NCBI RefSeq assembly: GCF_018070345.1
Contig: NZ_JAGPXX010000001.1
Location: forward strand, 310,001 to 374,000
Source of the DNA: Streptomyces sp. F63
GTDB taxonomy: Bacteria > Actinomycetota > Actinomycetes > Streptomycetales > Streptomycetaceae
DNA length: 64,000 nucleotides
Reading direction: 5' to 3'
Shown here: positions 17,335-25,608 of the stretch, in pieces
Layout of the letters: the number at the start of each line of letters is the position of its first letter
Numbering within the stretch: the stretch's first letter is position 1
The notes under the pieces: generated by a model
Told to the model about the DNA's origin: nothing
What the model saw: the letters and a program-made list of their open reading frames with translations, nothing else
Database searches by the model: none
Made by a program: the position numbers and the translations under genes

Positions 17335-18138
17335 TCAGGTCCTTGCGTGGGAGAGGGGGAGGTGTGCCTCGGAGCGGCCGACCGCTCCGGGGCCGGACAG
17401 GCGGATCACGCTGTCCAGAGCGCCACCGCCGTCGAGACCGGGCAGGACGTCCTCGGCCCCGGCCGCCAGGAGTTCCCGGGCGGTGGCGGCACCGGTGGTG
17501 ACGGCCAGGCAGCTGAGGCCGGCCGCATGGGCGGCGGTGACGTCGCGGACGGTGTCCCCGACGAGCACGCCCGCAGGTACCGAACCGGGCGGGGTCAGGC
17601 TCGCCGCTCCGGCACGTGCCACGTCCTCGCGTTCGGTCGCGGTGTCGCCGAAACCGCCGTCGTCGAGCAGACCGGACAGGCCGGCCGCGCGCAGCTTCCA
17701 CGCGGCGACCGCACGGGCGTTGCCGGTGCTGGCGCCGAGGGCGAAACCGGCCTCGGCCAAGGCCCGGAGGAGCTCGCGGGCGCCCGGGAGCAGATCACCG
17801 GCCGCGCTGCCCGCCCCGGGCAGCGGGGACCGTTCGAGCCGCCCGACCATGTCCGCGACGACCTCGGGCAGTCGCTCGGCGATCTCGTCCTCGATGGCTC
17901 CGGCGAGCCGCAGGGCGGTCCGCACGGTTCCCGCGTCGGTGAAGCCGGCCAGGTTCACGCCCCGGTAGAAGAGCTCGGCACCGCGGTACGCGAAGGCGTC
18001 CTGGCGGCCCGTCGCGTGGGCGATGGCGGCGGCCATCGCGTCCATGTGCATGCGCTGCAGGGCGGAGCCGGGGCGGATCAGGGTGCCGTCCAGGTCGAAC
18101 AGGGCGATCCGCCGGACCCTCTGGGCGGTCGTCGTCAC
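17335..18138 (-). CDS. HAD-superfamily phosphatase
   Basis: 267 aa, GTG start (VTTTAQRV) in a GTGA overlap with the epimerase gene. HAD motif I FDLDGTLI, a helical cap, motif II STGNARAV, motif III lysine near AWKLRAAG, and motif IV GDTVRDVTAAHAAG. It is a phosphoglycolate phosphatase-like small-molecule phosphatase. In the operon it could remove a protecting phosphate from the product made by the cluster kinase (24246-24854) or dephosphorylate a sugar precursor. Only 1 nt separates it from the mutase start. Confidence 0.87.
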   Translation of the reverse strand: MTTTAQRVRRIALFDLDGTLIRPGSALQRMHMDAMAAAIAHATGRQDAFAYRGAELFYRGVNLAGFTDAGTVRTALRLAGAIEDEIAERLPEVVADMVGRLERSPLPGAGSAAGDLLPGARELLRALAEAGFALGASTGNARAVAAWKLRAAGLSGLLDDGGFGDTATEREDVARAGAASLTPPGSVPAGVLVGDTVRDVTAAHAAGLSCLAVTTGAATARELLAAGAEDVLPGLDGGGALDSVIRLSGPGAVGRSEAHLPLSHART

Positions 18139-19103
18139 GCGGCACCCCGGGCGGCGAGCTCTTCTGCGATCCACCGGTAGGTCTCCAGCAGGCCCTTCTC
18201 CAGCGAGACCGCCGGCTCCCAGCCCAGGACCCGGCGCAGCTCCGTGTTGTCGGAGTTGCGGCCGCGGACCCCCTGGGGGCCGTCGACGTGCTCGATGCCG
18301 AGGTCGTCGCGGCCGGCGGCCGCGAACACCAGGCGGGCCAGTTCGTCGATGGTGACGAGGCGGTCGGATCCGATGTTCAGCGGCTCGCGGTGGTCACTGC
18401 GCATGAGCCGGTAGGTGCCCTCGACACAGTCGTCCACGTAGCAGAAGGAGCGCGTCTGGCTGCCGTCGCCCCAGACCTCGACCGCGCCGCCGGCCGGGGC
18501 GAGCGCGACCTTGCGGCACATCGCCGCCGGAGCCTTCTCCCGGCCGCCGTCGTACGTCCCCTCGGGGCCGTAGATGTTGTGGTAGCGGGCGACGCGGACC
18601 TCCATGCCGTACTGCTCGTGGTAGTAGCGGCACAGCAGCTCCGCCATCAGCTTCTCCCAGCCGTAGGAGTCCTGCGGATTGGCCGGGAAGGCGTCGGCTT
18701 CGCGCAGCGCCGTGGCGTCCGGGGTGTCCTGGATGTGCTCGGGGTAGATGCAGGCGGAGGAGGCCAGGAAGTAGCGGCCGACCCCGGCCTGCTGCGCGGC
18801 GCGGATGGTGTTGAGGTTGATGAGTGCGTTGTTGTGCAGGATCGTCGCGGGGTCCCGGGAGATGAAGCCCATGCCGCCCATGTCGGCGGCGAGGGCGTAG
18901 ACCTCGTCGATCCCCTCGCAGGCGGCGGTGGCGACCGCCGGGTCGCGGAGGTCGCCGACGAGGAACTCGTCGGCGTCTGTCTCACCGAATTCGGGCCGCT
19001 TCTGGTCGACGCCGCGCACCCACCAGCCCTGTCGGCGCAGATAGGTCACGAGGTGGCTGCCGATGAAACCGCCGGCACCCGTGACGAGAGCTCGCTGGGA
19101 CAT
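18135..19103 (-). CDS. GDP-mannose 3,5-epimerase-like NAD-dependent epimerase
   Basis: 322 aa extended SDR. TGAGGFIGSH dinucleotide loop, SSACIYPE, the catalytic DSYGWEKL (Tyr-xxx-Lys), and YHNIYGPEGTYDGGREKAP and GSQTRSFCYVDDCVEG blocks that are characteristic of plant-type GDP-mannose 3',5'-epimerase. It would make GDP-L-galactose from GDP-mannose. It is the first gene of the minus-strand operon, with a GAAGGGAAA ribosome site in a gap of under 30 bp to the divergent nuclease-like gene. Coupling to the MtdL-like mutase suggests GDP-L-galactofuranose supply. Confidence 0.83.
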   Translation of the reverse strand: MSQRALVTGAGGFIGSHLVTYLRRQGWWVRGVDQKRPEFGETDADEFLVGDLRDPAVATAACEGIDEVYALAADMGGMGFISRDPATILHNNALINLNTIRAAQQAGVGRYFLASSACIYPEHIQDTPDATALREADAFPANPQDSYGWEKLMAELLCRYYHEQYGMEVRVARYHNIYGPEGTYDGGREKAPAAMCRKVALAPAGGAVEVWGDGSQTRSFCYVDDCVEGTYRLMRSDHREPLNIGSDRLVTIDELARLVFAAAGRDDLGIEHVDGPQGVRGRNSDNTELRRVLGWEPAVSLEKGLLETYRWIAEELAARGAA

Positions 19104-19132
19104 GGGGTTTTCCCTTCGTTAAGGTGTGGATC

Positions 19133-19948
19133 ATGGGGTTGGGCAACGGGTTCCGCGTGGCGACGTACAACATCTGGGGCACCGGTCTGCCCGCTCGGTA
19201 CTGGCGTGAGCGGGGTGTGCTGCGCGGTGTCGTCGAGGGGTCGCCCGTGCTCGGCCTGCTGGACGAGCCGCAGGTCTGGGAGCGGCGGCGCGAGGGCCTG
19301 CACCGCGAGCTGGCCGCCGTCTCCCCGGACCTCGTGGCACTCCAGGAGGTGCTCTCCTCGCCCGGCGCGGCCGAGAGCCGCGCCCACGAGCTGGCACGTC
19401 GGCTCGGCCACCGGGAGGTCGTGCTCTCCGGAGCGGACGGGACGATGGGCTCCCTCGCGGTCCTCAGCCGCAGACCCGTGCTGAGCCGGGCCGAACTACC
19501 GCTGCGGTCGATGACGGGCGCCTTCGGCGGCCACTCCACGGTCCTGGAGGTCGTGCTGGACGTCGTGCGGTTGTGGGTGGTGCACGTGCCGGTCGGACCG
19601 GAAGAGGTGCGGGCGGCCGTGATCGGCGAGATCGGCCGGCTCGCCGCCGCGGCCCCGGCGGACCGGCCGCTGCTGCTCTGCGGGGACTTCAACTGCCCTT
19701 CCGACGGGGCGCCGATGAAGGGGCTGCTGGCCGACGGCGTGCTGGCCGACTCCTGGATCGAGGCCGGCGGCGCGCCGGACGCGCTCACCATGCCGATGCC
19801 CGGTCCGACCTGGCGGCTGGACTATCTGCTGTACCGGCCGGCCGACGGGCTCGTGCCCCGGCCCGGGCCCCGGCTGCTGGGCGACTCGCCGGACGCGGAC
19901 GGCCTCCACCCCTCTGACCACTGCGGGGTGGCGGTGGGTTTCGCATGA
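19133..19948 (+). CDS. Endonuclease/exonuclease/phosphatase (EEP) family protein
   Basis: 271 aa from the ATG at 19133 (AAGG 9 nt upstream); a GTG at 19124 would add three residues. EEP-fold motifs: VATYNIWG, the metal Glu in ALQEVLSS, CGDFNCPS, and the terminal SDHCGVAVGF. The family covers DNases, sphingomyelinase-like enzymes and inositol/sugar phosphatases, so the substrate is open. No signal peptide. It is divergent from the epimerase with fewer than 30 bp between, so it is probably part of the cluster; its role is unknown. Confidence 0.83.
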   Translation: MGLGNGFRVATYNIWGTGLPARYWRERGVLRGVVEGSPVLGLLDEPQVWERRREGLHRELAAVSPDLVALQEVLSSPGAAESRAHELARRLGHREVVLSGADGTMGSLAVLSRRPVLSRAELPLRSMTGAFGGHSTVLEVVLDVVRLWVVHVPVGPEEVRAAVIGEIGRLAAAAPADRPLLLCGDFNCPSDGAPMKGLLADGVLADSWIEAGGAPDALTMPMPGPTWRLDYLLYRPADGLVPRPGPRLLGDSPDADGLHPSDHCGVAVGFA

Positions 19949-20189
19949 CGTGTCCGTCAAGGGGAACGCGCCTTTCACTGGAGGGCAACGGCGCCCCGGC
20001 TTGCCGGGGGTAGCGGCACATTAGGCAGCCCCCGACCAGGCAAAACAGGCGCTGGCCACTTCATGCCACCCGACGGCCGGGGCGGACCCGGCAAGTTCTT
20101 GCCAGATCCTCGGCGCCGACCGCGGTCCGACCGCACCATGCTCTGACGCCGGAATCACCGACATCCGGCATTCGCGCATGAGGTGACCG
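19949..20189. promoter_or_regulatory. Intergenic control region with inverted repeats
   Basis: 241 bp before the 20190-24854 operon. It contains CCCCGGC-TT-GCCGGGG (19994-20009), a possible terminator of the EEP gene; GACCAGGCAAAA (20034-20045), matching the motif at 5125-5136; and GGCAAG-TT-CTTGCC (20090-20103), a possible operator. No -35/-10 pair was assigned. Confidence 0.4.
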
Positions 20190-21017
20190 ATGACTTGGAG
20201 CAACTGGCGCCGTCTGGGGCCGGCGGAGGGCGGCACCACGGTGCTCGCAGTCGACTTCGGGCCGGGACGGGCAACCGCCGGGTTCGGCGAGCTGGCGCCC
20301 CGCCTCACCGGGGACTGGACGCTGTGGGAGCCCCGCACGTTCACGACCGGCTCCGCCGGAGACGGCGACCCGCAGGAGCTGGTGCGGGAGTGGGCCTCGT
20401 ACGCCGCGGCACAGGGGACGGGGGTGGCGGCCGTGATCGGCTACTGCTCGGGGTCCGCCCTGGCCTGCGCTCTGGCCGATGCCCTCCAGGAACGGGGGAT
20501 GCCGCGGCCGCTGCTGGTCATGTTCGACCCGGACGCCGCGGACGCCGGACTGATCCACGACTACTACACGACCGCCCTGCGTTCCTTCGAGGGCTTCCTG
20601 CCGGACGCCGAGCTGGAGCGGGCCCGCGACCTCGGTGACCACACGCTCTCGGCGGCCGCGGGCGCAGGACCGGACGGACTCACCGCGCTCGCCCGCGTGC
20701 TCGGCGCCGAATACGAGCGGGTGGCGGCGGCGGCCTGCCTGGCCGCCGGCATGAAGCCGGAGTACGGACGGCAGCTGAGCGAGCGACTCGACACCTTCCT
20801 CGGCTACCTGGCCACCACCGGCCGGGTCGAGGACTCCGTACCGGCGCGGGCGGCCGCCCGCGGACCCGTGGAGGTGATCGTGTCGCGGCAGCAGACGGTT
20901 CCCGCCCGGTTCGGCGCCGCCACTCGCGCCTTCGACGTGACCCGCGCCGCGCTGCTGGACGACCAGGCCGTGGCCGACACGGTGACAGCCCTGCTGGAAC
21001 GGGAGGCCGTGCGATGA
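20190..21017 (+). CDS. Thioesterase-like alpha/beta-hydrolase with Cys nucleophile
   Basis: 275 aa. An alpha/beta-hydrolase-like layout with a VLAVDFGPG strand and the nucleophile elbow GYCSGSALA, placing Cys86 where type II thioesterases have Ser. The catalytic acid follows in MFDPDAAD; the C-terminal His expected in hydrolytic thioesterases is not obvious. Cys thioesterases are known to favour transfer or ring closure over hydrolysis in some NRPS systems. The gene overlaps the LanB-like gene by ATGA, so the two products probably work on the same intermediate. Confidence 0.6.
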   Translation: MTWSNWRRLGPAEGGTTVLAVDFGPGRATAGFGELAPRLTGDWTLWEPRTFTTGSAGDGDPQELVREWASYAAAQGTGVAAVIGYCSGSALACALADALQERGMPRPLLVMFDPDAADAGLIHDYYTTALRSFEGFLPDAELERARDLGDHTLSAAAGAGPDGLTALARVLGAEYERVAAAACLAAGMKPEYGRQLSERLDTFLGYLATTGRVEDSVPARAAARGPVEVIVSRQQTVPARFGAATRAFDVTRAALLDDQAVADTVTALLEREAVR

Positions 21018-23386
21018 CGGGGCACGACGACCGGAGCCCGGACGACCACCTCGTACCGCTGGGCACGACGGGCTGGCAGCTGTGGCACGACGTCGTCCTG
21101 CGCAGCGCGGGGTTCCCCGCCGACCGGGTGCTCGCGCTGACCGATCCCGCGCTCGCCGCCGCGGCCGACCTCCGCAACGCCGCCGGCACCAAGCCCGGCG
21201 CACACGCGCACGAGGCCTACCTGGCCGCGTTCGACGAGGCTGCCGGGCGGCTCTCCGCCGCCGTCCGGGCCACCGCGCGGGAGCCGCTCTTCCGGGAGGC
21301 CGTGACCTGGCAGAACCGCAAGCTGGTGACGGACTGCCTGAACAAGGCGGCGGCCGGCGAACCGCGCAACGTCCGCGGCCGCAACCACGAGATGGCCATC
21401 ACCAGTTACGTCCAGCGGTACTCCCTGAAGAACGACACCATCGGATTCTTCGGGCCGGTGGGCTGGGGCGAGTGGAAGCCGTCCGCCGCGATCGGCCTGG
21501 AAGTCCGCCATGGTCCCGGCCTGCTCGCCCGCCGAACGGTCTACTTCGAGTCCTGGGCGATCGACTCCGTGGCGCGGACCCTGTCCGAGGACCCGCGGAT
21601 GCCGCCCTGGCTGGCACCGCGCACGGTGCCCTCCAACCGGCTCGACGGCCAGCTGTTGCACCGTCCCGGCAGGCCCCCGCTGGGCCTGACCGAGGAGGAG
21701 GCCGAGGTCGTCGGCCTGTGCGACGGCGTACGCACCGCCCGGGAGATCGCCCAGGAACTGCTCTGGTCGGGCCTGCCGGGCCTGGAGTCGGAGCCGGAGG
21801 TGTTCGCCGTCCTGGACTCCCTGCGCGACCGCGGACTGCTGGTGATCGACCTGGTGGGCCCGATCGAGGCGTTCCCCGAGCAGACCCTGGCCAAGAAGCT
21901 GGAGCTCGTCGGTGACCTGGAGCTGCGCACCGACGCCCTGACGACCTTGAAGCGGCTGACCGACGCGCGCGACGCGATCGCCGACGCCGCCGGGGACGGC
22001 GAAGCGCTCGCCGCCGCGATGGACGAGCTCAACGCCGCCTTCGAGGAGATCACCGGCGGTTCCTCCGTCCGCCGCGCCGGCGCCACGTACGCCGGACGAA
22101 CCCTGGTGTACGAGGACACCGTCCGCGACGTGCGCGCCGCTCTCGGCGGACCGCTGCTGGACGAACTCGCACCGCCGCTGGGCCTGATGCTGGACAGCGC
22201 CCGCTGGCTGGTGAACCGGATCGCCGACGGCTACGGCTCTCTGTTCGCAGGGTTCCACGACCGCTGGTCCGAACGCACTGGGGACCCGGCCATGCCCCTG
22301 CACAACATGGTCAGCATGGCCACGCCCCACCTGTTCTTCTCCATCCGGCAGTTGCCGGGACCGGTGAAGTCCGCCATCGCGGACTTCCAGGAGCGCTGGG
22401 CACGGATCCTCCGGATCCCGAACGGCGCACGCCGCCATCAGGTGACCGCGGCGGAGATCGCCGACCGGGTCCGCAACGAGTTCCCGGCCGCTCCGGTGCC
22501 CTGGGCCACAGCCGTGCACCACGCCCCCGACCTGATGATCGCCGCCGCCGACGCCGAGGCGGTGGCACGCGGGGAGTACCAGTGGGTGCTGGGCGAACTG
22601 CACACCGCCTTCAACTCGTTGGAGAGCCGGCTCTTCGTCGAACAGCACGACGTGCCCGCCTCGCTCCTCGCGGCCGACAGCGCCGACCACGGCTCCCGGC
22701 GCATCTACCTCGTCCCGCCGAAGGACTGGCCGGCGGTCACCTCACGACTGGCTCCGCCCTCGACGCTGCTCGCCCCCGCCTACACATACTGGTCGCTGCG
22801 GGACGGTGCGGTGCAGGCGCCCGGAAGGATGCTGGCACTGGCCGACCTCTTCGTCCACCGGGATGAGGGCCGACTGGTCGTACGGTCCCGGAGCGAGACG
22901 TTCAGCGCCGACCTGATGGAGATGATGGGCGAGCTCCTCTCAGCGGCTTCGGTGAACGCCTTCAAGCCGCTGGCCTCCGCACCGCACCGGCCCCGGGTCT
23001 CCGTCGGCAAGATGGTGGTCGCGCGCGAGTCCTGGTCGTTCAAGGCCGCCGACCTCTCCTGGGCCACCGTCAAGTCGGAGCCCGAACGGTTCCGGGCCGC
23101 ACGGGCCTGGCGTGCCGAGCAGGGGCTGCCGGAACGCGTCTTCTACAAGTCCCCGGCCGAGGACAAACCGGCGTTCGCCGACTTCAGGTCGATCGCTCTG
23201 GTCAACATGCTCGCCAAGATCATCCGCAAGACGGCGGAGGACCCCGAAGCCGGCATCGGACTCACCGAGATGTTGCCCGATCTCGAGGAGGCCTGGCTCC
23301 AGGACCGTACCGGAGCCAGGTTCACAGCGGAATTGCGTACCGTGGCCGTCGACACCCACGGCCGCCTGTCACGACAGGAGAACTGA
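21014..23386 (+). CDS. Lantibiotic dehydratase-like (LanB glutamylation-domain) protein
   Basis: 790 aa. The N-terminal region carries the LanB signature context ITSYVQRYSLKNDTIGFFGP (residues 131-150), and the length matches the glutamylation (Lant_dehydr_N) part. The C-terminal elimination domain of full LanB enzymes is absent, and no elimination-domain gene is adjacent. LanB N-domains and the related peptide aminoacyl-tRNA ligases transfer an amino acid from aminoacyl-tRNA to Ser/Thr or to a C-terminus. In this NRPS/ketosynthase cluster with no obvious precursor peptide beside it, it may use aminoacyl-tRNA to acylate a small molecule or a carrier-bound intermediate (inference). Neighbours: overlapping Cys thioesterase upstream, nucleotidyltransferase 2 nt downstream. 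Confidence 0.78.
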   Translation: MTGHDDRSPDDHLVPLGTTGWQLWHDVVLRSAGFPADRVLALTDPALAAAADLRNAAGTKPGAHAHEAYLAAFDEAAGRLSAAVRATAREPLFREAVTWQNRKLVTDCLNKAAAGEPRNVRGRNHEMAITSYVQRYSLKNDTIGFFGPVGWGEWKPSAAIGLEVRHGPGLLARRTVYFESWAIDSVARTLSEDPRMPPWLAPRTVPSNRLDGQLLHRPGRPPLGLTEEEAEVVGLCDGVRTAREIAQELLWSGLPGLESEPEVFAVLDSLRDRGLLVIDLVGPIEAFPEQTLAKKLELVGDLELRTDALTTLKRLTDARDAIADAAGDGEALAAAMDELNAAFEEITGGSSVRRAGATYAGRTLVYEDTVRDVRAALGGPLLDELAPPLGLMLDSARWLVNRIADGYGSLFAGFHDRWSERTGDPAMPLHNMVSMATPHLFFSIRQLPGPVKSAIADFQERWARILRIPNGARRHQVTAAEIADRVRNEFPAAPVPWATAVHHAPDLMIAAADAEAVARGEYQWVLGELHTAFNSLESRLFVEQHDVPASLLAADSADHGSRRIYLVPPKDWPAVTSRLAPPSTLLAPAYTYWSLRDGAVQAPGRMLALADLFVHRDEGRLVVRSRSETFSADLMEMMGELLSAASVNAFKPLASAPHRPRVSVGKMVVARESWSFKAADLSWATVKSEPERFRAARAWRAEQGLPERVFYKSPAEDKPAFADFRSIALVNMLAKIIRKTAEDPEAGIGLTEMLPDLEEAWLQDRTGARFTAELRTVAVDTHGRLSRQEN

Positions 23387-23388
23387 CA

Positions 23389-24249
23389 ATGCCCATTGCG
23401 CCCGAACTGCCCGAGCCGGCTTCCACCCTCGGCCGCATCAGGGACAGGCTGGCCGCGCTGCCCGGCGTCACGGGCATCGCCCTCGGCGGCTCCCGGGCCC
23501 GCGGAGTGGCCCGCCCGGACTCGGACATCGACATCGGCCTCTACTACGACCCCGCCACGCGGCCCGACTTCGAGCTGGTCCTGGCCGCCGCCGCGGACCT
23601 GGACGACCACGGTGAGCCGGCCGGGCACGGCTCGTACGGCGAGTGGGGGCCGTGGATCAACGGCGGCGTGTGGCTGGTCGTGGACGGAATCAAGACCGAC
23701 ATCCTGCTACGCGACCAGGCCCGCGTGGAGAAGGTGGTCCGGGACGCCGCCCAGGGCATCGTCACCACCGCCTATCAGCCGGGACATCCCCACGGCTTCG
23801 TGTCGACGATCTACGCGGGCGAGGTCTGCCACAACCTGCCCCTCCATGACCCGCAGGGCCGGCTCGCCGACCTGCGCGCGCTCGTTTCGCCGTACCCGGA
23901 ATCCCTCCTGGAAGCGACGGTGAACCAGTTCGGCTGGGAGGCCGGCTTCTCCCTGCACAACGCCCACTCCCCGGCCCGCCGCGGCGACCTGGTCCAGGTC
24001 ACCGGTCTGCTGTACCGGGCCGTGGTCTGTATGAACCAAGTGGTCTTCGCCCACAACGGCCGCTTCGTCCTGAACGAGAAGGGCGCCTTGGCCGAGGCCG
24101 CGGAGATGCCCCGTGTCCCCCGCGACTACCGGGCCCGTGTCGAAGCGGCGCTGACCGGCCTCTCCACCGAACCGCGCGTACTGCAGGCGGCCGTCGACGG
24201 CCTGGCAGAGGTCCACGACGAATTGGCGTCGTGGACGAAGGACGTGTGA
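23389..24249 (+). CDS. Pol-beta-superfamily nucleotidyltransferase
   Basis: 286 aa. The catalytic pattern GGSRARGVARPDSDIDIGLY (residues 34-53) is the GS-x-D-x-D motif of minimal nucleotidyltransferases, with a third acid in KTDILL; a helical C-terminal domain follows. The ATG has ACAGGAG 9 nt upstream. Similar stand-alone enzymes adenylylate aminoglycosides, proteins or tRNA-like substrates. It could be a self-resistance enzyme or part of the putative tRNA-linked step with the preceding LanB-like protein. The following kinase overlaps its stop. Confidence 0.85.
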   Translation: MPIAPELPEPASTLGRIRDRLAALPGVTGIALGGSRARGVARPDSDIDIGLYYDPATRPDFELVLAAAADLDDHGEPAGHGSYGEWGPWINGGVWLVVDGIKTDILLRDQARVEKVVRDAAQGIVTTAYQPGHPHGFVSTIYAGEVCHNLPLHDPQGRLADLRALVSPYPESLLEATVNQFGWEAGFSLHNAHSPARRGDLVQVTGLLYRAVVCMNQVVFAHNGRFVLNEKGALAEAAEMPRVPRDYRARVEAALTGLSTEPRVLQAAVDGLAEVHDELASWTKDV

Positions 24250-24854
24250 GCGGCCCCCCGGCCGGTTCCGCCGCCGGCGGGGCCCCGCCGGTCTGGCTGG
24301 TCACCGGCATCCCCGGCGCGGGCAAGAGCACCGTGGCCCGCGCACTCGCCGAGACGGCCCCCCTCGGCGTGCACATTGAGGGCGACCGGCTGCAGCGGCT
24401 GATCGTCAGCGGGGCCGTACCGCCCCGCCCGGAGCACGACGAGGAGGCGGAGCGACAGATCGAGCTGAACATCCGGCACCAGTGTCTGCTGGCCGCCTCC
24501 TTCCGGGAGGCGGGCTTCGAGGTCGTCGTCGACTACGTGGTCACTTCGACGGCCCGGCTCGATCTGTACCGGTCGCTGCTTCCGGCCGTCCCTCTGCGGC
24601 TGGTGGTGCTGGCGCCCGGCTCCGCCGTCGCCCTGCACCGGGACGCGGCACGCGGCAAGCAGGTCCTGGGCGACTGGCTGCACCTGGAGGAGGAGATGCG
24701 CGGGGAGCTGGGGGGCTCCGGCCTGTGGCTGGACAACAGGGCGCTCTCCGTGGACGAGACCGTGACCCGCATCCTCGGCCGCGCTCGCGAAGCATCCCTG
24801 AAGGAGCACGTCCCCCGGCCGGACGCCGTCCCACCGCTTACGACGCTGTCGTGA
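24246..24854 (+). CDS. P-loop small-molecule kinase/phosphotransferase
   Basis: 202 aa from the GTG at 24246, which gives the GTGA overlap common in this cluster; a GTG at 24231 would add five residues. Walker A GIPGAGKST near residue 27; no other conserved domain. Such AAA/chloramphenicol-phosphotransferase-like kinases serve as producer resistance enzymes: Hyg21 and Ard2 phosphorylate hygromycin A and A201A on the furanose. By analogy this may phosphorylate the cluster product, with the HAD phosphatase (17335-18138) as a possible reactivating enzyme (inference). Confidence 0.75.
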   Translation: MSGPPAGSAAGGAPPVWLVTGIPGAGKSTVARALAETAPLGVHIEGDRLQRLIVSGAVPPRPEHDEEAERQIELNIRHQCLLAASFREAGFEVVVDYVVTSTARLDLYRSLLPAVPLRLVVLAPGSAVALHRDAARGKQVLGDWLHLEEEMRGELGGSGLWLDNRALSVDETVTRILGRAREASLKEHVPRPDAVPPLTTLS

Positions 24855-24856
24855 TC

Positions 24857-24888
24857 GGGGCCGGGGCCGCAGCGGCGGCCCCGGCCCC
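24857..24888. terminator. Hairpin terminator between convergent genes
   Basis: 14-bp perfect stem (24857-24870 with 24875-24888, 4-nt loop) starting GGGGCCGGGGCCGC, 2 nt after the kinase stop and facing the PPTase gene. Likely acts in both directions. Confidence 0.8.
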
Positions 24889-24936
24889 TCCTGCGTGGTC
24901 GTGGGGAGGGCGGCGGCACGGCGGCGAACGGCCCGG

Positions 24937-25608
24937 TCACCGTCCTCGACGGGAGGCCGGCAGCACGACCGACGTGATCAGCAGGCCGTCGGCGTGCATC
25001 CAGCGCCCGTCGAAACCGGTCAGGGACCGCCCTCGGTGGAGCGGTCCCTCGACCAGGAGCCGTACGCGGAACCCGCCGTCTTCGGTGAAGTCGATCTGGG
25101 CGTCGTGAAAACCGAGCCAGCGACGGGCGAGCGGGTGCCAGGTCTTGTAAACCGACTCCTTCGCGCTGAACATCAGCCGGTCCCAGTGGATCTCTGGACT
25201 GCGGCGGGTCAGGGCGCGCAGCGCCGCTTGCTCGGCCGGGAGGAGGACGAACTCGCGGATGTGCGCCTCCACCGGCTGGTTGGGCTCGGCGTCGATGCCG
25301 AGGGAGGCGACCGCGTCGAGGGGGGCGACGGCAGCGGCGCGGTAACCGTCGCAGTGCGTGATGCTCCCGGCGACACCGACGGGCCAGCGCGGTCCGCCCC
25401 TCTCCGCGGACAGCAACGGGGCGTCGGGGTGGCCGATCTCGCGCAGCGCCAGCCTGGCGCAGTGCCGGCCCGCGGCGTACTCGCGGCGGCGCTTGGCGAC
25501 GGCACGGGCGATGGCCGCCTCCTCCTCCGGAAAGAGGAACGCCTCCGGCTCCTCGTCGCGCGTGGTGTCCGCGCAGGCCACCGACCGGGGCAGGATCCGC
25601 TCGATCAC
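24937..25608 (-). CDS. Sfp/EntD-type 4'-phosphopantetheinyl transferase
   Basis: 223 aa, GTG start in a GTGA overlap with the thioesterase gene. Motifs: AAGRHCARLALREIG, GSITHC, LGIDAEP (Mg-binding acid) and FSAKESVYKTW. It converts apo carrier proteins to holo form; targets here are the NRPS T domain, the free ACP and the ACP of the KS fusion. It closes the minus-strand regulator-TEII-PPTase operon. Confidence 0.95.
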   Translation of the reverse strand: MIERILPRSVACADTTRDEEPEAFLFPEEEAAIARAVAKRRREYAAGRHCARLALREIGHPDAPLLSAERGGPRWPVGVAGSITHCDGYRAAAVAPLDAVASLGIDAEPNQPVEAHIREFVLLPAEQAALRALTRRSPEIHWDRLMFSAKESVYKTWHPLARRWLGFHDAQIDFTEDGGFRVRLLVEGPLHRGRSLTGFDGRWMHADGLLITSVVLPASRRGR

